A stretch of 64,000 nt of DNA, taken from positions 1-64,000 of the forward strand of contig NZ_QNUE01000005.1 in NCBI RefSeq assembly GCF_003385595.1. The letters are read 5' to 3'. The translations under genes and the position numbers were made by a program. The stretch comes from Chryseobacterium flavum. GTDB taxonomy: Bacteria; Bacteroidota; Bacteroidia; Flavobacteriales; Weeksellaceae. Below the pieces are notes generated by a model. It made no database searches. It had not been told where the DNA came from and saw only the letters and a program-made list of their open reading frames with translations. Positions 54,301 through 63,972 of the stretch are shown piece after piece (the first letter of the stretch is position 1; each line of letters starts with the position of its first letter).

Positions 54301-54381
54301 AGATTATATGAATATCTGATTTATTCCTTTATATTTAAGGCTATTAAAACTAAGAAACATATTTTGTCAAAACAAATATAA
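51307..54381 (+). CDS. lanB: Lantibiotic dehydratase (full-length LanB)
   Basis: A 1024-aa dehydratase that uses glutamyl-tRNA to glutamylate Ser/Thr and then eliminates to give dehydro-residues. The glutamylation domain (about 1-720) shows MCTRCIPFGLFSGVSI (84-98; family RxTPFGLFxG), KFIEVYRKRYGDTIRKLTDV, and the LDIESGIGYGNF site. The elimination domain (about 750-1015; SpaB_C/thiopeptide type) starts at YSEWVYFKIDIGNKTVDNFL and ends with IHLNNIIHMHIIRVVQNENR. Both parts are in one chain; the Chitinophaga pinensin cluster has them split. It is very AT-rich and Asn/Lys/Ile-rich like other genes here. Precursor 2 begins 6 bp after its stop. Confidence 0.93.
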   Translation: MMMNNLFSKSILRTPVYSLEDYSTLLALDKKSLFNYLKKDDFFLYALYTSSPGLHTTFIAINDFNEKLHNKLLLSCYKYYVRMCTRCIPFGLFSGVSIIRHEQNNKNSYITRNQILKTHTRLDSNYFNVLHKSIHRNINFNLKYYTNSSLYKLGNVYRYTEYIADNDSGKRKYILSQIESDKILNKIIKFCRKGAYLKEILDILVTEGYEETDSKDYIISLIESQILIDSFSTSTIGDTPEKSLLKEYEKNKDSEEFRFLNNITNLIYDIDNSDFKTSFTKTKELETLLLSNTPPKNDHLYFHKEVYFEPEEYDFENSKLIKNALDHLNFIGKKVNPANTRISKFIEVYRKRYGDTIRKLTDVLDIESGIGYGNFLNSGGVGDSNILSGLKNGSTTIPSIDLTEIDLFFINKIKNNQDSKEIIIQEKELQHFKEKSQNRDYEGATFSFMCNIYENEQNKRYIYLNNIGGNATKLVGRFTNGDKNIKALAQEISKHESDYYSDYICAELDYIPESSLGNVIHRDEFRDFKMSFLGGVNHDISIDDLLIQIEYNKVILLTPKGEKILPFFSNAFNTSHPKNLPLFELLVDIVNQFEATNANFFDIKHYHTFLNHIPRISVNNTILHRESWMISMENLKISKESIFSDDLAKEISNYLKGIKVHANFIIADGDNELVINLDSIIALEIFFNEIKKKKSVIIYEWLPNELKSIIRSPESKYSYNNEFLFLKKNNTKSAIISSTVNTKTNHIKSNMTPYSEWVYFKIDIGNKTVDNFLLNLQPVLKKLINNNIIKKFFYIKYVEESFQLRLRFLISDKLQYINLLNIITPFIQKYIDNRHVIKFSIDTYEREVLRYYGEKIVDFETIFFHDSMLSIEMIRTGKLNDRPVWIYCLEYIYLLLKQTLKDDETIYRFVEHMKGAFDKEFNANKFTTKSINLKYDHHLKDIHEIIIQNNHNLSLKNKQFDSIIKLVGKLKQENEDQIFIHLNNIIHMHIIRVVQNENRLYEYLIYSFIFKAIKTKKHILSKQI

Positions 54382-54387
54382 TTTATC

Positions 54388-54639
54388 ATGAAAAAAACTA
54401 AAAAACTATCATTAAAGAAAGAAAAGATCTCTTCTTTAACAAATTCAGACATGAAATCAATTCAAGGAGGTGTTCAACAGATTGACAACGATCTGGCTGG
54501 AAGCGCCGGAAGTTCCAATCATGATTTCACATGTTGTTGGTGTACAGGAGGCGGACAACCCGCAACACAAAGCTGTGGTTCTGGATGCTTTCCAAACACA
54601 GACACACAACTAACAGTACAATGCGGAGTAACAGGATAA
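54388..54639 (+). CDS. Class I lanthipeptide precursor peptide 2
   Basis: An 83-aa RiPP precursor. Residues 1-55 match those of precursor 1 except at positions 23 (Lys for Gln) and 45 (His for Asn). After CCWCTGG the core differs fully: GQPATQSCGSGCFPNTDTQ then LTVQCGVTG. It has six cysteines (49, 50, 52, 63, 67, 79) and 12 Ser/Thr after Gly28. It is the last gene of the lanC-lanB operon, 6 bp after the lanB stop, and in the opposite orientation to precursor 1, 4.4 kb away. A strong terminator follows. Confidence 0.88.
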   Translation: MKKTKKLSLKKEKISSLTNSDMKSIQGGVQQIDNDLAGSAGSSNHDFTCCWCTGGGQPATQSCGSGCFPNTDTQLTVQCGVTG

Positions 54640-54646
54640 AATGTTA

Positions 54647-54678
54647 ATTCCTTGATGTTCTTCATCAAGGAATTTTTG
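54647..54678 (+). terminator. Terminator of the lanC-lanB-precursor operon
   Basis: An 11-bp perfect stem (ATTCCTTGATG/CATCAAGGAAT) with a TTCTT loop and a T-run directly after. Confidence 0.9.
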
Positions 54679-54717
54679 TCTAAGACTATCTTCAAATAAA
54701 TATTCATATAACTGACC

Positions 54718-55878
54718 ATGTTAAGATATTATACTTTTTTATTTCTATTACTATGCGGAAAAATTTTTTCACAAAATGTAAAAATGAAAATCATTGATTC
54801 TGAAAGCCTTAATCCGATTAAGAATGTCAGAATTTTATCAAAGAGCCAACTTTTTTACACCAATGATGATGGTTTCGCTATAGTTCCTGAAACCCTGGAA
54901 AAATATGAAATATCTGCTCCCAATTACCAAACGGAAAATATTGAAAAATTTAAATCTGAAGTTAGGTTAAAGCGGGGCTATAAAATGATTGATGAAGTAA
55001 AAATAACCAATATTGACATTAAGGATATTTTTAACAATGTTCTAAAAAACTACAGTAATATATACTATGATAAGCCTTCTCTATATGATATCATTTATAA
55101 ACAAAAGAACTTCTATGACAACACATTAGCTTTTCTTGTAATTGCTGATGCAAAACTATGGAGTAAAACCAATCAATATAATTTCAGACAGGGTCTGAAT
55201 AAGAACTTCGATGAGATTTTACAAATACAGCTTAATTCAATAAAGCATATCAGCAAAAATAGAACGGATAGTATTTTCACAGGTAAAACAAGTGAGTTTT
55301 CTCATGAAATAGTAGGAAATTACTTTTTCAATTATGAGCTTTCCCGTCTGATGGGTATCTTAAAATCAGGAAATAATAAAAGCTTAGGGACCCTAACCTC
55401 CCAGGAAGGAAGCAGCCAGTTTATCAATTTTAGAATTAAGGCAGCAAACGGGACAAATATTTCCGGTAATTTTACATACAACACATTAAATAAAGCGATT
55501 TCTAGATTTGAAGTAAGTTATGACCAAAGTGAGTTTCCAATACTAAAAAAAACCTCTGTTGACGGAAGGCAATTTGATTATAAAATGAGAATAGCTTCCA
55601 TAATATTTGAATTTTATGTAAAAGATGGCAAATATATTCCTTCACAGTATAATTTTTCCGGCGATGATTTTATAGTTATTCTGGATGGTCAAAAACACAC
55701 AAAAAAATTTAACAGACAAATCACTTATAACACTTTCACTCCTTCCGACAATATAGGACTAAATCCAAAGATCGATCTTGTAAAAGATTTTTGGGAAAAC
55801 TTTCCCAATAATGAACAAAAGCCGGATGCTGTCATTTTATCTGAGGAGGAGGCAAATTTTTTAAATATCACTAAATGA
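54718..55878 (+). CDS. Exported protein with carboxypeptidase-regulatory-like domain, next to the lanthipeptide operon
   Basis: A 386-aa protein with a signal sequence (MLRYYTFLFLLLCGKIFSQ). The first part, VKMKIIDSESLNPIKNVRILSK then FYTNDDGFAIVPETL, is a small beta-sandwich of the CarboxypepD_reg-like kind. The remaining 270 residues are unassigned and contain an IITITYKQKN-like beta pattern (DIIYKQKNFYDN, SHEIVGNYFFNYELSRL). It overlaps the GLPGLI gene by 4 bp (ATGA), so the two are translated together. It could be a surface, export or self-protection partner of the lanthipeptide. That is inference from position. Confidence 0.72.
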   Translation: MLRYYTFLFLLLCGKIFSQNVKMKIIDSESLNPIKNVRILSKSQLFYTNDDGFAIVPETLEKYEISAPNYQTENIEKFKSEVRLKRGYKMIDEVKITNIDIKDIFNNVLKNYSNIYYDKPSLYDIIYKQKNFYDNTLAFLVIADAKLWSKTNQYNFRQGLNKNFDEILQIQLNSIKHISKNRTDSIFTGKTSEFSHEIVGNYFFNYELSRLMGILKSGNNKSLGTLTSQEGSSQFINFRIKAANGTNISGNFTYNTLNKAISRFEVSYDQSEFPILKKTSVDGRQFDYKMRIASIIFEFYVKDGKYIPSQYNFSGDDFIVILDGQKHTKKFNRQITYNTFTPSDNIGLNPKIDLVKDFWENFPNNEQKPDAVILSEEEANFLNITK

Positions 55879-56702
55879 AAAATAATATTTTGTGGGCTTT
55901 CCTCTTCTTTGCTTTTACAGCAAAATCTCAAAATCAGAGATTTATTTATGATGTACAATATAAAAAGGATTCAACTTCCCATATTCTTACCAAAGAAAAC
56001 TATATACTGGATATTATAAAGAATGATGTTTTATATTATACAAGAGATTTTTTCGTGGCCGATTCTCTAATCAGCAATAATATTCCTTTTCCAAAGGATA
56101 TAAAGTTAAACACGTCCAATATTATTTCACATCAGATCGGCAACAATAGCTTTGATGAATATGATCTTTTTGAAAATACAGTTTTAAAACTGCAAACAAG
56201 TTCTTCCCAGAACTGGAAACTAACAGAGGAAAAAAAACAGATAAAAAACATCACTTTACAAAAAGCTACCACCTACTGGGGAGGAAGAAACTGGATTGCA
56301 TGGTTCACACCAGAAATACCTCTACAGGAGGGCCCTTACAAATTTCATGGATTACCCGGTCTGATCGTGGAAATATATGATGCTAAGAATAATTATAAAT
56401 TTGAATTAGTAAAGATCATACAAATAAATCAGATTGTAAATAACCAGTTTATTACAATGTCAAAACAAATGAGTATTCCGGTAACCTGGGAGAAGTACAA
56501 GGAGACTAAACTTAAATATTATGCATCTCCTATTAGTTTTATCAGGAACGGAGCTCCTACAGGAAAGAATGATCAATTTTATTTAAATGATGGAACAATA
56601 GTCAATGCAGGTAATTTAAAGGAAATAAATCAAAACCTTCGAAACAATATTAAGAAATATAACAACCCGATTGAGTTAGACAAAGCTATTCAATATCCAT
56701 AG
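55875..56702 (+). CDS. GLPGLI family exported protein
   Basis: A 275-aa protein with signal MKNNILWAFLFFAFTAKSQ. The family motif FHGLPGLIVEIYD is explicit, in the setting WGGRNWIAWFTPEIPLQEGPYK before it. GLPGLI proteins are common in Bacteroidota, of unknown function, and often lie beside secreted peptides or peptidases. It overlaps the preceding gene by 4 bp. A terminator with a 19-bp stem lies just downstream. Confidence 0.85.
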   Translation: MKNNILWAFLFFAFTAKSQNQRFIYDVQYKKDSTSHILTKENYILDIIKNDVLYYTRDFFVADSLISNNIPFPKDIKLNTSNIISHQIGNNSFDEYDLFENTVLKLQTSSSQNWKLTEEKKQIKNITLQKATTYWGGRNWIAWFTPEIPLQEGPYKFHGLPGLIVEIYDAKNNYKFELVKIIQINQIVNNQFITMSKQMSIPVTWEKYKETKLKYYASPISFIRNGAPTGKNDQFYLNDGTIVNAGNLKEINQNLRNNIKKYNNPIELDKAIQYP

Positions 56703-56720
56703 AAGCTTAAACCTGGATAT

Positions 56721-56761
56721 ATCAAATAAAAAGAGAGCAGTATGCTCTCTTTTTATTTGAT
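56721..56761. terminator. Bidirectional terminator between the GLPGLI gene and katG
   Basis: A perfect 19-bp stem (56721-56739 with 56743-56761) around a 3-nt GTA loop, with AAAAA and TTTTT within the arms, so active in both directions. Confidence 0.9.
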
Positions 56762-56774
56762 ATGTTTTCTTAAA

Positions 56775-59363
<2,589 letters not shown>

Positions 59364-59831
59364 ATGAAAAAAGTATTGGTTATCCTTCTTGTTGCATTCA
59401 TTATTATTCAATTTTTTCCCATTGATAAAACAAATCCGGCTCCTACTCCGGGCATGGATTTTTTGAAAATTAAAAAAACTCCCGATCATATTGCCAAGGT
59501 AATCCGCACCTCGTGTTATGATTGTCATTCCAACGAAACGAAATATCCCTGGTATTCAAATATCTCACCGGCTTCCTGGTTTCTGAAAAATCACATTAAT
59601 GAAGGGAGAAAGCATCTTAATTTTTCTACCTTTGCAGTATACGAACCTAAAAGGCAGTTGCATAAACTGGAAGAGTGTATGGACCTGTTAGAAAAAAAGG
59701 AAATGCCCCTTGAGTCTTATTATCTCGGTCATCAGGATGCCAAACTCACTGATGATCAACGTACAGTACTTATCCAGTACTTCAGAAGGCTCAAGGAAGA
59801 TACAGAAAGGGCCATCATGTTTAATAAGTAA
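59364..59831 (+). CDS. Haem-binding domain protein (CxxCH)
   Basis: A 155-aa exported protein with an N-terminal signal anchor (MKKVLVILLVAFIIIQFF). The mature part carries the single CxxCH haem site SCYDCHSNETKYPWYSNI followed by SPASWFLKNHINEGRKHLNFS, the signature of the haem_bd family, a c-type mono-haem domain. Probably periplasmic. It is followed by the DCC thioredoxin-like gene with a 3-bp gap, so both are co-transcribed. Confidence 0.88.
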   Translation: MKKVLVILLVAFIIIQFFPIDKTNPAPTPGMDFLKIKKTPDHIAKVIRTSCYDCHSNETKYPWYSNISPASWFLKNHINEGRKHLNFSTFAVYEPKRQLHKLEECMDLLEKKEMPLESYYLGHQDAKLTDDQRTVLIQYFRRLKEDTERAIMFNK

Positions 59832-59834
59832 ATC

Positions 59835-60245
59835 ATGGAAAACTGGAAGAATAAATATATTGTATTTTTTGACGGAGATTGTGGAGTCTGCAATTTCTGG
59901 GTACAATGGATTCTGGAAAGAGATAAAAAGGATAAATTTATGTTTGCCTCCCTGCAATCTGACTTCGGACAGCAGTTTTTATCAGAGAGAGGGTTGGAAA
60001 CAAATATTTTCAATACTATGTACTTATGGAAACCCGGACAATATTATCTGATAAAATCAAAAGCAGTACTTAAAATAGCTAACCTGTTAGGCGGTATTTA
60101 TAAGCTTTCTGTTCTTGGGAAAATAATACCCGGCTTTTTATTGGATAAAGGCTATGATTTAATTTCAAGAAACAGAATGAAACTGGCTAACCAAAAATGC
60201 TATTTACCGGATCAGCATCAGAAGAAGAAGTTTATTCAGGTATAA
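59835..60245 (+). CDS. DCC-family thiol-disulfide oxidoreductase-like protein
   Basis: A 136-aa protein of the DUF393/DCC family. The motif VFFDGDCGVCNFWVQWIL holds the DxxCxxC site. The middle LWKPGQYYLIKSKAVLKIANLLGG and the terminal DLISRNRMKL fit. The family is thioredoxin-like with unknown partners. It is paired with the haem-binding protein, so a role in cytochrome maturation is possible but not shown. Confidence 0.88.
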   Translation: MENWKNKYIVFFDGDCGVCNFWVQWILERDKKDKFMFASLQSDFGQQFLSERGLETNIFNTMYLWKPGQYYLIKSKAVLKIANLLGGIYKLSVLGKIIPGFLLDKGYDLISRNRMKLANQKCYLPDQHQKKKFIQV

Positions 60246-60302
60246 TTTCAGTCTGTTCTATGGATAATGGATATCATCATAAATTAATTGTATAATAATA
60301 AA

Positions 60303-60326
60303 AACCGTCAGTCCTAACTGACGGTT
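60303..60326 (-). terminator. Terminator of the amylase gene
   Basis: A 10-bp perfect stem (AACCGTCAGT/ACTGACGGTT), CCTA loop; the A-run at left is a T-tail on the minus strand. May also serve the DCC gene. Confidence 0.85.
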
Positions 60327-60353
60327 CTTATTATCAGGTAGTAAATTATTCTT

Positions 60354-61793
60354 TTACTGGTTTAAAGACCATACAGAGTAACTGTTAGGCGGACATTGGA
60401 TTTTCACCCATTTATCTCCCTGAGTCGTAGGATACCAGCCGGAATGGCCGGTAAAGTCCTTGATCTGCTGACTGCTCCAATTTGTCTCAATCCATCTCTC
60501 CTGCCAGTTTGATGAAGTGTTGATATATACAACCAGCCCAGGATTTCCATTATAGCCGTTACGTCTTGCAATATATTCATCATTGTCGGTATAGAGGATA
60601 GATGTTGTTCCTGTAGCTTTATTATTATGAATCCAAATCAGATTGTTCAGTCTCTCTTTGTTCAGCCATTCTTCATAATCTCTGTAAAAAATGGTAGGAT
60701 AGCCTTCATGGGTTAAAATATAAGCATAGGCAGGCATTTTATTATAAATAATATCAGTATCATGATTTGCTACAAAGGTAACCGCCTTATATGGATTCCG
60801 CTTCCACATCATATCATCATTTAAAACATTTAAATTCCCGTTATCAAAAGCCTCATCCATTTTATAATAGGCTGCAAAATCAAATACGGAACTATTTGCA
60901 TTATTGGCCCACCATTCCAAAGTATTCACATTAGAATCCCATAACTCTCCCACAGAAAATCCTCCTACTTTAGAATTCCAGGTATTAACTACCCAGGGTC
61001 CGAATCCTTTAACATAATCAAACCTCCACCCATCAAATTTCATAACGTTTTTGTAATATTTCCCAACAGAATCATCTCTCTCCCATAACCATTCCTGTAC
61101 ATGAGGATTAGCGTGACACAGGTCCGGAAATCCGCCGAAGGCACCTTCATCATTATTTCCATATGCATTTTTGTAAAAATCATTATAGTTTCTCTGAAAT
61201 TTCCCGGAAGCAATTCCTGAAAAATCTGTCCAGGTATTTGTTCCGGTATAAGGATTGGCTTCAGATTGTCCTCCACTGTTGTGATTGATCACAATATCCG
61301 CATACACCTGCATATTTTCACTATGGGCTTTAGTAATCAGAGCTTCAAGCTCTGTTCTGGAGCCGAATCTTGTTTCTGTACTTCCATTCTGATTAAAATT
61401 TCCAAAATCATAATAATCTGTAGGGTCATATCCCATTGAAAACGCACCATTCTGGGCTTTTGATGCAGGAGGAAGCCATACCGCTCCAATTCCGGCATCT
61501 GACCAGGCTGTCAATTTATCCTTAACTGTATTCCACCAGTTGCCTCCCTCGGGAACGTCCCAGTAAAATCCCTGCATGAGAACACCTCCCCCCGGCCCGG
61601 CTATAAATTTTCCCTGAATTGATTCTGATCCTTTTCCGGTACTGAAAGGGCGACCATCATGATTGGTTACATTTACAGTTTTGTCATGCACTTCCATCTG
61701 TTGTGGAGATTTATTGACAAATTCATCATTATTCTGACAAGAGCCGGCAAGTGTTAAAGCCAATGCAGAAAAGAGAAAGAAAGTTTTTTTCAT
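60354..61793 (-). CDS. Secreted alpha-amylase (GH13)
   Basis: A 479-aa lipoprotein-type enzyme (signal MKKTFFLFSALALTLAGSC, Cys19) that cleaves alpha-1,4-glucan. The GH13 conserved regions are visible: I YADIVINHNSGG, II GWRFDYVKGF (nucleophile Asp), III FSVGELWDSNV (Glu), IV FVANHDTDII (Asp), with VWLPPASKAQNGAFSMGYDPTDYYDFG at the start of the barrel. It resembles the thermophilic archaeal/plant type GH13 subfamilies, with a C-terminal beta-domain ending in WVKIQCPPNSYSVWSLNQ. Single gene, no Sus partners nearby. Confidence 0.93.
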   Translation of the reverse strand: MKKTFFLFSALALTLAGSCQNNDEFVNKSPQQMEVHDKTVNVTNHDGRPFSTGKGSESIQGKFIAGPGGGVLMQGFYWDVPEGGNWWNTVKDKLTAWSDAGIGAVWLPPASKAQNGAFSMGYDPTDYYDFGNFNQNGSTETRFGSRTELEALITKAHSENMQVYADIVINHNSGGQSEANPYTGTNTWTDFSGIASGKFQRNYNDFYKNAYGNNDEGAFGGFPDLCHANPHVQEWLWERDDSVGKYYKNVMKFDGWRFDYVKGFGPWVVNTWNSKVGGFSVGELWDSNVNTLEWWANNANSSVFDFAAYYKMDEAFDNGNLNVLNDDMMWKRNPYKAVTFVANHDTDIIYNKMPAYAYILTHEGYPTIFYRDYEEWLNKERLNNLIWIHNNKATGTTSILYTDNDEYIARRNGYNGNPGLVVYINTSSNWQERWIETNWSSQQIKDFTGHSGWYPTTQGDKWVKIQCPPNSYSVWSLNQ

Positions 61794-61967
61794 CGCAAAT
61801 AATTAATTATGATTCTAATAACCAAGTTACATTTTTATTGAAAACAAAATTAAATACAAGTAATAAAAATTAATTATTAACAATAACACGATCAATATTC
61901 CAGTAAATTTTTTCATTAAAAAATCATAAATTTTTAAGTTTCTCGAAACAATTTTTCTTTTAATCCA

Positions 61968-61975
61968 TATATTTG
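61968..61975 (+). promoter_or_regulatory. -7 element of the DUF4290/murA operon (TATATTTG)
   Basis: A full match to TAnnTTTG, 6 nt before the ATG at 61982, suggesting a near-leaderless transcript covering DUF4290 and murA. Confidence 0.5.
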
Positions 61976-61981
61976 CATACT

Positions 61982-62623
61982 ATGGAATACAATACCCAAA
62001 AAACTCAGCTTCATATGCCGGAATACGGCAGAATTATACAACAGTTGGTTGAGCGCTGTAAAGAACTTCCTACCAAAGAAGAAAGAAGTGAAATGGCTAT
62101 GGCAATCATCGATTTTATGGGTCAGAGAAACCCACAACTTCGCGATGAAGAAAATTATAAACATAAACTTTGGGATCATCTTTTTATTCTTGCAGACTAT
62201 GATCTGGATGTAGAGTCCCCTTATCCGTTTCCGACAAGGGAACAATTGGCAGAAAGACCTAAGAAGATGGAATATCCTAAACTTCAGGGTGATTTTAAGT
62301 TCTACGGAAAAAGTATTCTTCAATTGATCGAAAAAGCAATTGAACTGGAAACGGGTGATGAAAAAGAAGCCCTTATTGAAGTTATTGCAAACAATATGAA
62401 GAAGTCTTACAATGTATATAATAAAGAACATGTAACAGACGATGTTATTTTCCGTCATCTGAAGGAGCTCTCCGAAAACAGGTTAGATCTTACAGGAATT
62501 GATTCTCTTGAAAAGAGTAAGATTTATTACACCAACAACAGCAACCGTAATAATAAAAACAGCGGTGGTAACAAAAATCAGAACAATAACAAGAGAAAAC
62601 ATAATCATAAAAACAGAAAATAA
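61982..62623 (+). CDS. DUF4290 domain protein
   Basis: A 213-aa soluble protein of the Bacteroidota-specific DUF4290 family. The start MEYNTQKTQLHMPEYGRII and the following MAIIDFMGQRNPQLRDEENY, KHKLWDHLFILADYDLDVE are typical. The last 40 residues are low-complexity and basic, rich in Asn and Lys. Function unknown. The stop codon overlaps the murA start (TAATG), so translation is probably coupled, which hints at a role in cell-wall growth. The frame could be extended three codons to a TTG, but I prefer the ATG. Confidence 0.88.
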   Translation: MEYNTQKTQLHMPEYGRIIQQLVERCKELPTKEERSEMAMAIIDFMGQRNPQLRDEENYKHKLWDHLFILADYDLDVESPYPFPTREQLAERPKKMEYPKLQGDFKFYGKSILQLIEKAIELETGDEKEALIEVIANNMKKSYNVYNKEHVTDDVIFRHLKELSENRLDLTGIDSLEKSKIYYTNNSNRNNKNSGGNKNQNNNKRKHNHKNRK

Positions 62624-63930
62624 TGAGTGGAACATTTCAGATAAGAGGAGGAAAAAGACTGCAGGGGGAAATAACTCCACAGGGAGCTAAAAACGAAGCT
62701 CTACAGATCTTATGTGCAGTTTTATTAACCGATGAAGAAGTAAGAATCAAAAACATTCCTGATATTCATGATGTAAACAGACTGATTGAAATTCTGGGCG
62801 ATTTTGGAGTAAAAGTAATTAAAAACGGACAGGGGGATTATACTTTCAAGGCGGACCAGGTTAACTTTGATTATATCAAATCAAGTGAATTCAAAAAAGA
62901 TGGTGCAAAACTGCGTGGTTCAATTATGCTAATGGGACCAATGCTGGCACGTTATGGAGAAGCCTATATGCCTACCCCGGGAGGAGATAAAATCGGGAGA
63001 AGAAGACTGGATACTCACTTTCAGGGCCTGGTTGAGCTTGGAGCAGAATTCAATTATGATGAAGAAGAATATTTTTATTCATTAAAAGCAACAGAGCTCA
63101 GAGGTAAATTTATTTTGCTGGAAGAGGCTTCTGTAACCGGAACGGCAAATATCGTAATGGCTGCCGTACTAGCTAAAGGAAAAACCAGGATATATAATGC
63201 AGCCTGCGAGCCCTACCTACAGCAATTATGTAAAATGCTGAACAGAATGGGTGCTAATATTTCAGGAATCGGCTCAAACCTCCTTACTATTGAAGGAGTA
63301 GATTACCTGAGAGGAACCGAGCATACTATGCTTCCGGATATGGTAGAAATCGGATCATGGATTGGTCTTGCAGCGATGACCAAATCGGAAATCACCATTA
63401 AAAATGTAAACTGGAACCAGCTTGGCGTTATTCCAAATACATTCAGAAAACTGGGAATTCAACTTGAACAGAGTAACGATGATATTTATATCCCTGCTCA
63501 GGAACACTATAAAATTCAGAAATTTATTGATGGTTCCATCCTTACAATTTCAGATGCTCCATGGCCGGGATTCACTCCGGACCTTTTATCTATTATTTTG
63601 GTAGTAGCCACTCAGGCTAAAGGCAGTATTCTGGTTCACCAGAAAATGTTTGAATCCAGATTATTCTTTGTAGATAAATTAATTGACATGGGAGCTCAGA
63701 TTATTTTATGTGATCCGCACAGAGCGACAGTAATCGGGTTAAACCAGGAAGCACCATTGAGAGGTACAACCATGGTTTCTCCGGATATCAGAGCCGGGAA
63801 CGCACTTTTAATCGCCGCACTTTCTGCAGAAGGAAAATCCATTATCCATAATATAGAACAAATCGACAGAGGATATGAGAATATTGACGGCAGGTTACGG
63901 GCAATAGGTGCAGATATTGAAAGAATCTAA
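62623..63930 (+). CDS. murA: UDP-N-acetylglucosamine 1-carboxyvinyltransferase (Asp-type active-site loop)
   Basis: A 435-aa enzyme of the first committed step of peptidoglycan synthesis, adding enolpyruvate from PEP to UDP-GlcNAc. The catalytic Lys23 in PQGAKNEAL, the domain motif IMLMGPMLARYGEAYM, TGTANIVMAAVLAKGKTRI and WPGFTPDLLSIILV (Asp) are intact. In the mobile loop the usual Cys115 is replaced by Asp122 (PTPGGDKIGRR, codon GAT at 62986-62988). Asp at this place keeps activity but prevents covalent attack by fosfomycin in other species, so this MurA should be intrinsically resistant. Terminator follows. Confidence 0.95.
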   Translation: MSGTFQIRGGKRLQGEITPQGAKNEALQILCAVLLTDEEVRIKNIPDIHDVNRLIEILGDFGVKVIKNGQGDYTFKADQVNFDYIKSSEFKKDGAKLRGSIMLMGPMLARYGEAYMPTPGGDKIGRRRLDTHFQGLVELGAEFNYDEEEYFYSLKATELRGKFILLEEASVTGTANIVMAAVLAKGKTRIYNAACEPYLQQLCKMLNRMGANISGIGSNLLTIEGVDYLRGTEHTMLPDMVEIGSWIGLAAMTKSEITIKNVNWNQLGVIPNTFRKLGIQLEQSNDDIYIPAQEHYKIQKFIDGSILTISDAPWPGFTPDLLSIILVVATQAKGSILVHQKMFESRLFFVDKLIDMGAQIILCDPHRATVIGLNQEAPLRGTTMVSPDIRAGNALLIAALSAEGKSIIHNIEQIDRGYENIDGRLRAIGADIERI

Positions 63931-63946
63931 TACTTATTTTATATAG

Positions 63947-63972
63947 AAGGCTCAGATCAATCTGAGCCTTTT
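63947..63972 (+). terminator. Terminator of murA
   Basis: A perfect inverted repeat (AAGGCTCAGAT with ATCTGAGCCTT) followed by TTTT, 17 bp past the stop codon. Confidence 0.85.

Noticed and set aside
51307..54381. Thiopeptide cluster
   Set aside because: The SpaB_C-like domain is labelled thiopeptide-type in some families, but a LanC cyclase is present and no cyclodehydratase or pyridine synthase is, so lanthipeptide is the better class.
49777..54639. Reading the inverted precursor copies as an insertion-sequence pair
   Set aside because: The repeats are coding leaders with intact frames, and no transposase or target duplication is present between or beside them.
61934..62458. A 174-codon minus-strand open frame
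   Set aside because: Antisense to the conserved DUF4290 gene, composition biased to Phe/Ile as expected from a reverse reading.
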